NCBI GenBank assembly: GCA_903854455.1 | Contig: CAINWJ010000154.1 | Span: 1-5,803 of the forward strand | Direction: 5' to 3' | Length of the DNA: 5,803 nucleotides | Origin: Candidatus Peribacteria bacterium | GTDB taxonomy: Bacteria; Patescibacteriota; Gracilibacteria; Peribacterales; Peribacteraceae | Shown: one piece after another, positions 1-5,803 of the stretch | How positions within the stretch are numbered: position 1 is the stretch's first letter | Layout: each line of letters opens with the position of its first letter | Translations under genes and position numbers: made by a program | The notes under the pieces: model-generated | Seen by the model: only the letters and a program-made list of their open reading frames with translations | Database searches by the model: none | What the model was told of the DNA's origin: nothing

Positions 1-1
1 G

Positions 2-121
2 ACGACGAAGCAATTGCGTCTAATTGAAGAACGATTAAATGGCAGACCACGGAAAACGTTACAATGGCGTACGCCTCATGAAGCTTTTACTTCCTGTCTG
101 AGTGTTGCACTTAGAAGTTGA
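2..121 (+). CDS. IS30-family transposase, C-terminal end only (5' part lies outside the window)
   Basis: An open frame enters from the left edge and ends at TGA (119-121), giving 39 residues. It contains RLNGRPRKTLQWRTPHEAF, followed by SVALRS at the terminus. The pattern LN.RPRK.L....P.E.F, then a short tail ending VAL, is the hallmark C-terminus of IS30-family DDE transposases, just after the last catalytic acidic residue of the RNase H-like fold. The protein would cut and join the ends of its own insertion sequence. The catalytic residues lie upstream of the window, so it cannot be said whether the gene is intact. No host gene appears to be interrupted at this end, since what follows is non-coding. 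The family call rests on the motif alone but is fairly safe. The exact IS subgroup cannot be given. Confidence 0.8.
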   Translation, partial: TTKQLRLIEERLNGRPRKTLQWRTPHEAFTSCLSVALRS

Positions 122-129
122 ATCCACCC
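103..129 (+). mobile_element. Probable right terminal inverted repeat of the IS30-like element
   Basis: The segment GTTGCACTTAGAAGTTGAAT (104-123), continuing CCACCC, overlaps the end of the transposase gene and its stop codon. In many IS30-family elements the right inverted repeat begins inside the last transposase codons and reads GTTGCACTT....TTGAAT, which is why their proteins end in VAL plus a few residues. The left repeat is outside the window, so the outer boundary (about 128-130) is an estimate. A target-site duplication cannot be tested here. Confidence 0.45.
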
Positions 130-159
130 GAGCAAAAAGAAAAGTACGACAAAAGAAAT

Positions 160-268
160 GCGTGTGCGCCGGTTCCCACGCCCCGCACCCTTTCTTGATG
201 CCGGAAGAAATGAAAACCGATGAGAAAGGATGCGGGGCAGACCGCACACCCCCACCTGCGGCGCACGC
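160..268. repeat. Nested inverted repeat, candidate structured RNA or palindromic repeat element
   Basis: The core stem pairs 180-195 (GCCCCGCACCCTTTCT) with 223-238 (AGAAAGGATGCGGGGC), 15 of 16 positions, the only mismatch being C188/A230. The loop is 27 nt and can add a 3-bp CGG/CCG stem (202-204 with 217-219). An outer stem pairs 160-162 and 165-171 with 259-268 (10 bp, 2-nt bulge at 163-164). A further GGT/ACC pairing (171-173 with 241-243) competes with its innermost pair. Neither strand has a T-run after the stem, so it is not a standard intrinsic terminator. It starts about 30 bp from the IS30-like end. It may be a structured RNA, a palindromic intergenic repeat, or the hairpin-like target that some IS30 relatives prefer. 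No known family is recognised. Confidence 0.6.
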
Positions 269-426
269 CTCCCTTGGTGGAAGCAATCCATCTTTTTAGC
301 TAGTGCATTCGATTTGCAATCAAGAATTCGTAGGTTCTTCATCGCATTCTCCCTGTGGTGCAATCTCTCTTTTTTATCTGCAAAAACTTTTCTCACAATC
401 ATCTGGATAAGTCCACTCGCACATGC

Positions 427-435
427 TGGGATAAT
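427..435 (+). promoter_or_regulatory. Possible extended -10 promoter for rny
   Basis: TGG followed by GATAAT (430-435) matches the extended -10 form TGn-TATAAT at five of six hexamer positions. No good -35 box lies 16-18 bp upstream, which is tolerated by extended -10 promoters. Transcription would start near 442 and give a leader of almost 190 nt before rny. This is a motif match only. Confidence 0.3.
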
Positions 436-511
436 AAGGTACGATCCTCTCAAGTCACTCAGTTTTCGATTTCCGTAACGACTCCCCTGTGATCAACCAG
501 TCTTCCCATAG

Positions 512-556
512 CGTGCACAGCTTCCAGATGAGCTCCCCGTTCAACCGGGGTGCACG
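512..556 (+). promoter_or_regulatory. Compact three-way-junction fold in the presumed rny leader
   Basis: Closing stem CGTGCA (512-517) pairs with TGCACG (551-556). Inside it sit two hairpins: AGCT (519-522) with AGCT (531-534), loop 523-530; and CCCCG (535-539) with CGGGG (546-550), loop TTCAAC. Almost every base between the closing strands is used, leaving only C518 unpaired at the junction. The fold lies 73 nt before the rny ATG. Major RNases often control their own mRNA through leader structures, so a regulatory role is possible, but that is inference. A chance fold in GC-rich DNA cannot be excluded. Confidence 0.35.
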
Positions 557-629
557 TGCATTAAACGCCTGATCCTGAGATCGTTCATCGAAAGTCCGAG
601 TGGCAACCTATCCGTTGCCCCCTCTTCGT

Positions 630-2186
630 ATGGATATCATCATTGTCTTCCTCGCCCTCCTCTGCGGACTGCTCTTAGGTCTCCTCGCCGGGTGGTTCTG
701 GTTCAGTAAAGGACAGAAAATCAGCGCTACCCTTCAGGCGGAAATCGATGCCAAGGAACGTGAGATGCATGCGCTCAGCGTGAAGCTCGTCGAGTCCCGC
801 AGTCAGATCAAGACACAGGAAGCAGAAGCCAAAGCACAAGCCAAGGAAATCATCTCCGGTGCCAAGCTGGAAGCGCAGGAAATCGTCCGGAAGCTGGAGA
901 AGGACGAGGCGCGCATCGAGGAGAAGGAGAAAGGTCTGGACAAGAAGGTGACTGAAGTAGAGAGCCAACGGAAGCGACTGGAGAAGTCCGAACAGGAGAT
1001 CAAGGAAATGCAGGAGGAGCTCCGGACATCGACCATCAAGCACCGGGAGGCGCTGGAGAAAGTCGCCAACCTCTCCGCCGAGGAAGCCAAGAAGCAGCTC
1101 ACGAAAGAGCTGGAAAATGAATTTGCCCCCTACTTCGCCGCTCAGCTGAAGGAACAGAAGAAACGCACGGACGATGAGGCGGAGGCGTACAGCAAGAACC
1201 TGCTGGCGGAAGCCATCCACCGGTACGCATCCGAGGTCGCATCGGAATCCACGACCACGGTCGTGCAGCTCCCCTCCGACGACGTGAAGGGTCGCATCAT
1301 CGGAAAAGAAGGACGGAACATCGTCGCATTCGAGAGTGCCACCGGCATCGACGTGATCATCGATGATACGCCGGGTGCGGTCATCATCTCCGGCTACGAC
1401 TTAGTCCGCCGCTACGTCGCCAAGCTGGCGCTGGAGAAACTCGTGGAGGACGGTCGCATCCAACCCGCTCGCATCGAGGAAGTCGTGAACAAAGTGAAGG
1501 AAGAGGTCGGCAAGATGATGCTGGAGTTCGGCAAGCGGGCAGTCGAGGAACTCAATATCTCCGGCTACTCCAACGATCTGCTCAAGATCATCGGTCGTCT
1601 GCGGTTCCGCACCAGCTACGGTCAGAACATCCTCAAGCACTCCGTGGAGATGGCCAATATGGCCAGGATGATGGCGGAAGAAATCGGCGCAGATCCGTCC
1701 ATCGTCGTCGAAGGCTGTCTGCTCCATGACATCGGCAAGGCGCTGGATCATGAGGTCGCCGGCACGCACGTCCAGATAGGTGTGGAGATCTGCAAGCGGT
1801 TCAAGGTCCGCCCCGAGGTGACGCACTGTGTGGCAGCACACCATGAAGACATCCCCATCCAGAGTGCCGAGGCGTTCATCGTCGCGGCTGCCGACGCCAT
1901 CTCCGGCGCACGCCCGGGTGCCCGCCGCGAATCATTGGAGGCGTACATCAAGCGTCTCACGGAGCTGGAGACAACCGCCCGCAGCTTCGAAGGCGTCTCC
2001 AAGGCCTACGCCATCTCCGCCGGTCGCGAAATCCGCGTCTTCGTCGATGCCGGCAAGATCGACGATCTCACGCAAGCCCGCCTCGCCAAGGACATCGCCA
2101 AGAAGATCGAGTCCGAGCTCACGTATCCCGGGGTGATCAAGGTGAATGTGATTCGCGAGCGGAGGATCGAGGAGACGGCGAAGTGA
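630..2186 (+). CDS. rny: Ribonuclease Y (membrane-anchored endoribonuclease)
   Basis: RNase Y makes the first internal cuts in mRNA turnover, is anchored in the inner membrane, and in Firmicutes is a hub of the decay machinery. With the ATG at 630 the protein is 518 residues, the usual family length. It has an N-terminal membrane helix (about 3-25), a long Lys/Glu-rich coiled coil (about 30-195), a KH RNA-binding domain with GRIIGKEGRN (221-230) and the IDDTP strand, then an HD hydrolase domain. The metal-binding HD set is visible: H336 in LKHSVE, H366-D367 in HDIGK, H404-H405 in AAHHED and D422 in AADAISGARPGAR. The C-terminal SFEGV, AGREIRV and YPG..KV.VIRE blocks are all present, so it looks complete. 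An in-frame GTG at 600 would add ten residues (MATYPLPPLR). I prefer ATG 630 because the membrane helix then starts at once, as in homologues, and a pyrimidine run precedes it. There is no Shine-Dalgarno at either start. Confidence 0.97.
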   Translation: MDIIIVFLALLCGLLLGLLAGWFWFSKGQKISATLQAEIDAKEREMHALSVKLVESRSQIKTQEAEAKAQAKEIISGAKLEAQEIVRKLEKDEARIEEKEKGLDKKVTEVESQRKRLEKSEQEIKEMQEELRTSTIKHREALEKVANLSAEEAKKQLTKELENEFAPYFAAQLKEQKKRTDDEAEAYSKNLLAEAIHRYASEVASESTTTVVQLPSDDVKGRIIGKEGRNIVAFESATGIDVIIDDTPGAVIISGYDLVRRYVAKLALEKLVEDGRIQPARIEEVVNKVKEEVGKMMLEFGKRAVEELNISGYSNDLLKIIGRLRFRTSYGQNILKHSVEMANMARMMAEEIGADPSIVVEGCLLHDIGKALDHEVAGTHVQIGVEICKRFKVRPEVTHCVAAHHEDIPIQSAEAFIVAAADAISGARPGARRESLEAYIKRLTELETTARSFEGVSKAYAISAGREIRVFVDAGKIDDLTQARLAKDIAKKIESELTYPGVIKVNVIRERRIEETAK

Positions 2187-2190
2187 TGAA

Positions 2191-2283
2191 GGTACGGAAA
2201 GTAAGGGAGGTAAGGAAAGTAAGAAACGTGGTCGGTCCATGAAGTACGACGCCACCTTCCATACTTCCCGTACCTTCCGTACC
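2191..2283. terminator. Long imperfect hairpin between convergent genes, possible bidirectional terminator
   Basis: The left arm 2191-2222 and right arm 2252-2283 pair at 25 of 32 positions plus one G-T wobble, with a 29-nt loop. The outer nine pairs are perfect (GGTACGGAA with TTCCGTACC). The arms are repetitive: 2191-2205 GGTACGGAAAGTAAG recurs 18 bp later as GGTAAGGAAAGTAAG, so several pairing registers are possible. It begins 4 bp after the rny stop, and its far end meets the stop codon of the opposing glycosyltransferase gene. That position suggests a shared 3' end or transcript-protecting structure. There is no T-run on either strand, so it is not a classical intrinsic terminator. Confidence 0.5.
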
Positions 2284-3644
2284 TACCCTACCTCCACTTC
2301 CTCCCCAATCATCAACGCCAGCGTCATGAGGATCAGACCGCAGGCAAAGTAGTAGTAATTGCAGAATCCCTGGGTGCCGAGGAAGAAGAGCGAGAGGAAG
2401 ATGATCGCGAAGCTGAAGACAAGTGTCGTTCGCTGATGTATCGACGGCAGGAGAAATGTCAGCCCCGATACTCCGAAGCCGATAACGAGCGTCCACCACT
2501 TGCCGAGGAGAATACTGTGTTCATTGAAGAGGTAAGCGGCAAGGGTGAGACTGTCCGCCCGAAAAGCGGTCTTGATCTGGAAGAGGATCGCGTTCTGGAT
2601 AAACGCCGCAGGATCCCAGATGAAAAACGGCAGTGCGATCAATACTGCAGGAAGCAGAAACCAGAGCAATGAACGCAGTGAGCGTGTGATCCTGAGTGCA
2701 GGGAACATGGCGAGTACCAGATATTGCTTGAAACTCACGAACAAACCGAACGTTGCTGCGGCAGAGCGCAGGAATCCTGGCCGAAGAAGCAGAAGCGCGA
2801 TGCAGAGAACCGCGAGTGCACCGGGATCGACCCATGACTGCTCCAGAACGAACAGCCCCCGCGGATGCGCCAACCAGAGGAGGCAGAGAAGCTGCCCGGT
2901 AGTCTCGTCCTTCCTGCGGACGACCCACCAGAGGAATAGTCCAACGAAGAGAATGGATACTGCATTCAACAACCGGACATCCCCCGTGAGCATTCTCCCG
3001 ACAACGGCAGGGAGGAGAGTGATAGGCGGATACACAAGAGTCACGGCAGTAGTCCAGGAATTATCGTTACCACCGTACGGATCGACGAACGGCGTTGTGT
3101 AGGGATTGAGACCGTGGAGAAGGGACGTACTGGAATCCCGCAGCATGGAGAAGACATCGATCACGGGCGATGGCGAAGCACGGAGCATGCCGAAGTACAG
3201 GGAAGCGAAGAACGCCAGACAGACAATGAACAATCCCCTGCTAATCCAACGGGGAAATCTCGTGAATGAGATGCCAAGCATGATGAGTGTCAATAATCCG
3301 AGCAGGAATGAGAGTGCCTGAAAACGCTCAGCAAACGCGAGGGAATGAAGATATATCCCCGGCGTGACCGGAAATGCGACGAGGAGCGAAAGAAGAATCA
3401 TTACAACACAAGCGACCCTGATGATGACCTTCGATACGTGAAGATGCCCCGACTCCATTCGGAAGAACATGCCGGCTACCACAAGCATGACCCAGCCGAT
3501 GCCGATCCAGGCAAGTGCCCGTAGCAGATACATGCCGTTGCTGATGAGCAATGCATAGGCGATAACTCCGTAGGACATAAGTAAGAGGAGTGGCACCGCA
3601 ATGGATCGGACGCGAATATCTCGCAGAATGAATCGGATCGGCAT
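2283..3644 (-). CDS. Multi-pass membrane glycosyltransferase, GT-C fold (GT87/DUF2029-like)
   Basis: The 453-residue protein is very hydrophobic, with roughly 10-12 predicted membrane segments spread over its whole length and no soluble domain. Features typical of GT-C sugar transferases that use polyprenyl-phosphate sugars are visible: an acidic residue in the first long outer loop (D163 in SPVIDVFSML), HGLNPY (177-182), a Tyr/Pro motif VYPPITLLP (204-212), and FKQYLVLAMFPAL (305-317), the F-K...P block common in GT87/DUF2029 proteins. It probably moves a mannose-like or other sugar from a lipid carrier to a glycolipid or envelope polymer outside the membrane; donor and acceptor cannot be told. 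The start is set at ATG 3644-3642. A TTG at 3650 would add two residues. No Shine-Dalgarno is seen; a CT-rich stretch lies about 20 nt upstream. It stands alone, convergent with rny and divergent from tuf. An O-antigen/PIG-M-like GT-C enzyme is the main alternative. Confidence 0.78.
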   Translation of the reverse strand: MPIRFILRDIRVRSIAVPLLLLMSYGVIAYALLISNGMYLLRALAWIGIGWVMLVVAGMFFRMESGHLHVSKVIIRVACVVMILLSLLVAFPVTPGIYLHSLAFAERFQALSFLLGLLTLIMLGISFTRFPRWISRGLFIVCLAFFASLYFGMLRASPSPVIDVFSMLRDSSTSLLHGLNPYTTPFVDPYGGNDNSWTTAVTLVYPPITLLPAVVGRMLTGDVRLLNAVSILFVGLFLWWVVRRKDETTGQLLCLLWLAHPRGLFVLEQSWVDPGALAVLCIALLLLRPGFLRSAAATFGLFVSFKQYLVLAMFPALRITRSLRSLLWFLLPAVLIALPFFIWDPAAFIQNAILFQIKTAFRADSLTLAAYLFNEHSILLGKWWTLVIGFGVSGLTFLLPSIHQRTTLVFSFAIIFLSLFFLGTQGFCNYYYFACGLILMTLALMIGEEVEVG

Positions 3645-3706
3645 AAGCAAATTCTACGTTGAGAGAAGAAGGTGAACAATGAAGGGTAAGGAGGCGAAAG
3701 ATTTCA

Positions 3707-3736
3707 AAGATAATCATCGTTCCGGATCAAAAGCAA
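3707..3736 (-). promoter_or_regulatory. Weak promoter candidate for the glycosyltransferase gene
   Basis: On the minus strand TTGCTT (3736-3731) is followed after 18 bp by TATCTT (3712-3707), an imperfect match to sigma-70 boxes. Transcription would start near 3700 and leave a leader of about 55 nt. The -10 matches at four of six positions and the -35 is poor, so this is only a candidate. Confidence 0.2.
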
Positions 3737-3777
3737 AAGGTATGGAGACATTTTTTCAACTAGACAACATGGTAAGT

Positions 3778-3809
3778 AAAAAACTCTGAAATATTCTTCA
3801 TGACAGAGT
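3778..3809 (-). terminator. Terminator-like hairpin on the minus strand
   Basis: Read on the minus strand, ACTCTG (3809-3804) pairs with CAGAGT (3788-3783), and the stem runs directly into six T residues (3783-3778). The stem is short (6 bp) and the loop long (15 nt), so it would be weak. It faces away from tuf and would stop transcripts coming leftward out of the structured element at 3811-3979, ahead of the glycosyltransferase. Confidence 0.35.
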
Positions 3810-3810
3810 C

Positions 3811-3979
3811 GGGTGGGAGGCGCGCCACGGGGGGTGAAGGGGAAGGCACTGTTGCGCCGCAGCGCGTCGACGAGATGGCTCCGAATCCCTGGAGGAGCCA
3901 GCGAGGAGACACAGTGCCGTTCTGGAGGAGTTGGCGCGCCGGCGTTTTGGCTCCACCTTTTTCGCCGGAAAAAGGTGGA
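3811..3979. other. Multi-stem structured element, candidate non-coding RNA or mobile palindromic repeat
   Basis: Several perfect stems nest in about 170 bases. P1: GGCGCGCCA (3819-3827) with TGGCGCGCC (3932-3940). P2: GGCACTGT (3845-3852) with ACAGTGCC (3911-3918). Inside P2 are two hairpins: GCGC (3854-3857) with GCGC (3862-3865), and TGGCTCC (3876-3882) with GGAGCCA (3894-3900). After P1 comes an 11-bp hairpin, 3952-3962 with 3969-3979. Its six-base loop CGCCGG (3963-3968) is the reverse complement of CCGGCG (3939-3944), so a pseudoknot is possible. No known RNA family is recognised. The stems are symmetrical, so the strand is open; a terminator-like hairpin on the minus strand (3778-3809) hints at leftward transcription. 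A repeat element is the main alternative. Confidence 0.55.
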
Positions 3980-4068
3980 AGAAGCTTCGTGCCAGCAACT
4001 TCAAATACTGGAACAATCTACTTTCTCCATACCTTAATTGGGATTGACTTCTTTGTTCCCCTGTTCAG

Positions 4069-4097
4069 TTGACCCCCCTCTCCACTTCCCCTAGACT
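4069..4097 (+). promoter_or_regulatory. Sigma-70-type promoter for tuf
   Basis: TTGACC (4069-4074) and TAGACT (4092-4097) are separated by exactly 17 bp. The -35 matches the consensus at five of six positions, the -10 at four of six. Transcription would start near 4104, giving a leader of about 60 nt. A second TTGACT at 4044-4049 has no matching -10 at the right distance. Confidence 0.5.
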
Positions 4098-4117
4098 TTC
4101 CCGGCTTTCGACGATAC

Positions 4118-4145
4118 GATCCCCGTCCGAGGGATCTCGTCCCTC
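4118..4145 (+). promoter_or_regulatory. Two mutually exclusive hairpins in the tuf leader, attenuator-like
   Basis: GATCCC (4118-4123) can pair with GGGATC (4131-4136). GAGGGA (4129-4134) can instead pair with TCCCTC (4140-4145). Both are perfect 6-bp stems with loops of 7 and 5 nt, and they share bases 4131-4134, so only one can form at a time. The second is followed by a C/T-rich tract with five T residues (4151-4155) and then the ATG. Such a layout could switch transcription or ribosome access for tuf. This is structural inference only. Confidence 0.35.
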
Positions 4146-4166
4146 TCCCCTTTTTCCCCTATCTTT

Positions 4167-5348
<1,182 letters not shown>

Positions 5349-5365
5349 TAATCAATGCCCTTAAC

Positions 5366-5395
5366 CGCAGGGATGGAGCCCTGCGTCTGTTCTTT
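5366..5395 (+). terminator. Terminator-like hairpin between tuf and rpsJ
   Basis: CGCAGGG (5366-5372) and CCCTGCG (5379-5385) form a perfect 7-bp GC-rich stem with a six-base loop, followed at once by the T-rich tail TCTGTTCTTT (5386-5395). This is close to an intrinsic terminator, though the T-tract is interrupted. It could end part of the tuf transcripts and so set the ratio of EF-Tu to the ribosomal protein genes downstream. No separate rpsJ promoter is seen in the short gap, so read-through is likely needed for rpsJ. Confidence 0.55.
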
Positions 5396-5408
5396 CCCAC
5401 CCTCTCCC

Positions 5409-5803
5409 ATGTCTCCTGCCAAAAAGGTTGCCCCGAAGAAGAAAGTAGCCGCCAAAGCGAAAGCTCCGGCTGCCAAGAAAGTCACTAAGCCAACCAAGAA
5501 GCCTGCAGGAGGTACGGGCAAGGGTGGGAAAGTTCTTGTAGCAAAAAAGGCTGAGAAGGCTACCAAAGTCGTCCACGCTGAACCAAAGAAAGCTGCCCCA
5601 GCTCCAGTTCACCATGAAAAGAAAGCTGACATCGCCGCAGCAGCAGAGAAAGCGACCGTTCACGCCACCGCTCCAGCCAAGAAAGAGAAGGAGGCTCCGG
5701 CAGCAGCAGTGAAAATGAAGGGTATCCGCATCCGCCTCTCCGCCTTTGACCATACGGTGATCGATGATGCCGCGCTCAAGATCATCGACACCGCCATGCG
5801 CAC
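5409..5803 (+). CDS. rpsJ: Ribosomal protein S10 with a long basic N-terminal extension (3' end outside the window)
   Basis: S10 is a head protein of the 30S subunit and, as NusE, part of the transcription antitermination complex. The conserved S10 core begins at about residue 103: MKGIRIRLSAFDHTVIDDAA and onward closely matches the start of S10 (IRIRL.AFDH..ID). Before it lie 102 extra residues, about 27 Lys, 29 Ala and 10 Pro, with repeated AKK/PKK/APA patterns like histone H1 tails; no fold is expected there. The window ends after 131 codons. I choose ATG 5409 because the Lys/Ala-rich stretch starts there and a pyrimidine run precedes it. In-frame ATGs at 5355 and 5373 are possible but would add an unrelated peptide across the hairpin. 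GTG 5709 or ATG 5715 would give a normal-length S10, with AAGGAGG at 5688-5694 upstream. The extension uses more A/T-ending codons (AAA, GCT, GCA, CCA) than tuf. Position directly after tuf supports the call. Confidence 0.9.
   Translation, partial: MSPAKKVAPKKKVAAKAKAPAAKKVTKPTKKPAGGTGKGGKVLVAKKAEKATKVVHAEPKKAAPAPVHHEKKADIAAAAEKATVHATAPAKKEKEAPAAAVKMKGIRIRLSAFDHTVIDDAALKIIDTAMR

Larger units (their letters stand above)
122..629. other. Non-coding region between the IS end and rny
   Basis: No convincing gene is visible. The short open frames here are low-similarity translations of GC-rich inverted repeats, and none has a supporting start. Contents from left to right: a purine-rich stretch (131-158), a strong nested inverted repeat (160-268), a plain stretch with no signal I can name (about 285-420), a possible extended -10 promoter (427-435), and a compact fold (512-556) in the presumed rny leader. 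I see no tRNA, rRNA or CRISPR array. Confidence 0.6.
3645..4166. other. Divergent intergenic region between the glycosyltransferase and tuf
   Basis: About 520 bases with no convincing gene. The left part (3651-3800) is AT-richer and holds a weak minus-strand promoter match and a minus-strand terminator-like hairpin. The centre (3811-3979) is a GC-rich multi-stem element. The right part (4040-4166) holds the tuf promoter and leader. Several frames stay open across the GC-rich centre on both strands, which points to composition rather than coding. Confidence 0.6.

Noticed and set aside
76..478. Open frames on both strands between the IS end and rny
   Set aside because: They cross the palindrome at 160-268, have no ribosome-binding context and no recognisable motif, and run partly into the transposase tail in the wrong frame.
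535..550. tRNA T-arm-like hairpin CCCCG-TTCAAC-CGGGG
   Set aside because: The loop is six bases, not seven, and no matching acceptor stem, D-arm or anticodon arm surrounds it.
590..598. GAAAGTCCG resembling the conserved start of RNase P RNA
   Set aside because: Only a nine-base match. The rest of the RNase P core is absent, and the sequence runs straight into rny.
600..629. GTG at 600 as the rny start
   Set aside because: It is in frame but would put MATYPLPPLR before the membrane helix; ATG 630 gives the usual family length and N-terminus.
240..3840. Similarity between the elements at 160-268 (reverse strand) and 3811-3979, both with GGGAGGCG...CGCC followed by a G-run
   Set aside because: The shared stretch is short and GC-rich, and the stems differ in length and order, so common origin is not supported from these two copies.
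3798..4072. Three overlapping open frames (two plus, one minus) in the GC-rich intergenic element
   Set aside because: All three frames stay open over the same inverted repeats, with Arg/Pro/Ser-rich translations and no conserved motif, so composition explains them better than coding.

Overview
This window carries bacterial housekeeping DNA. RNase Y (rny), elongation factor Tu (tuf) and the start of ribosomal protein S10 (rpsJ) read rightward. A membrane glycosyltransferase reads leftward between rny and tuf. The left edge cuts through the last 39 codons of an IS30-family transposase. The tuf-rpsJ order is the usual bacterial str/S10 arrangement. The host is moderately GC-rich, and none of its starts has a convincing Shine-Dalgarno sequence. 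Three of the four genes begin just after a pyrimidine run. S10 carries a long Lys/Ala/Pro tail, and EF-Tu has an unusual segment before switch I. Together these suggest a divergent lineage, possibly a Candidate Phyla Radiation (Patescibacteria) member such as the Peregrinibacteria/Peribacteria group. That placement is inference from general impression, not proof.

Layout: 2-121, transposase tail whose 3' end appears to overlap the right inverted repeat of the insertion sequence. 122-629, about 500 bases without a gene, holding a strong nested inverted repeat (160-268), a possible extended -10 promoter (427-435) and a small three-way-junction fold (512-556) in the presumed rny leader. 630-2186, rny. 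2191-2283, a long imperfect hairpin between convergent genes. 2283-3644, the glycosyltransferase on the minus strand. 3645-4166, a divergent intergenic region with a second, larger multi-stem element (3811-3979), a minus-strand terminator-like hairpin (3778-3809), a good tuf promoter (4069-4097) and two mutually exclusive hairpins in the tuf leader (4118-4145). 4167-5348, tuf. 5366-5395, a terminator-like hairpin between tuf and rpsJ. 5409 to the end, rpsJ.

How the genes fit together: tuf and rpsJ supply translation, and S10 (NusE) also serves in transcription antitermination. RNase Y starts mRNA decay at the membrane. The glycosyltransferase probably adds a sugar from a lipid-linked donor to an envelope polymer and has no clear functional link to its neighbours. 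The points most worth follow-up are the 102-residue histone-H1-like extension on S10, the two unexplained structured elements, the tuf leader switch, and the replacement of Shine-Dalgarno sites by pyrimidine-rich leaders.
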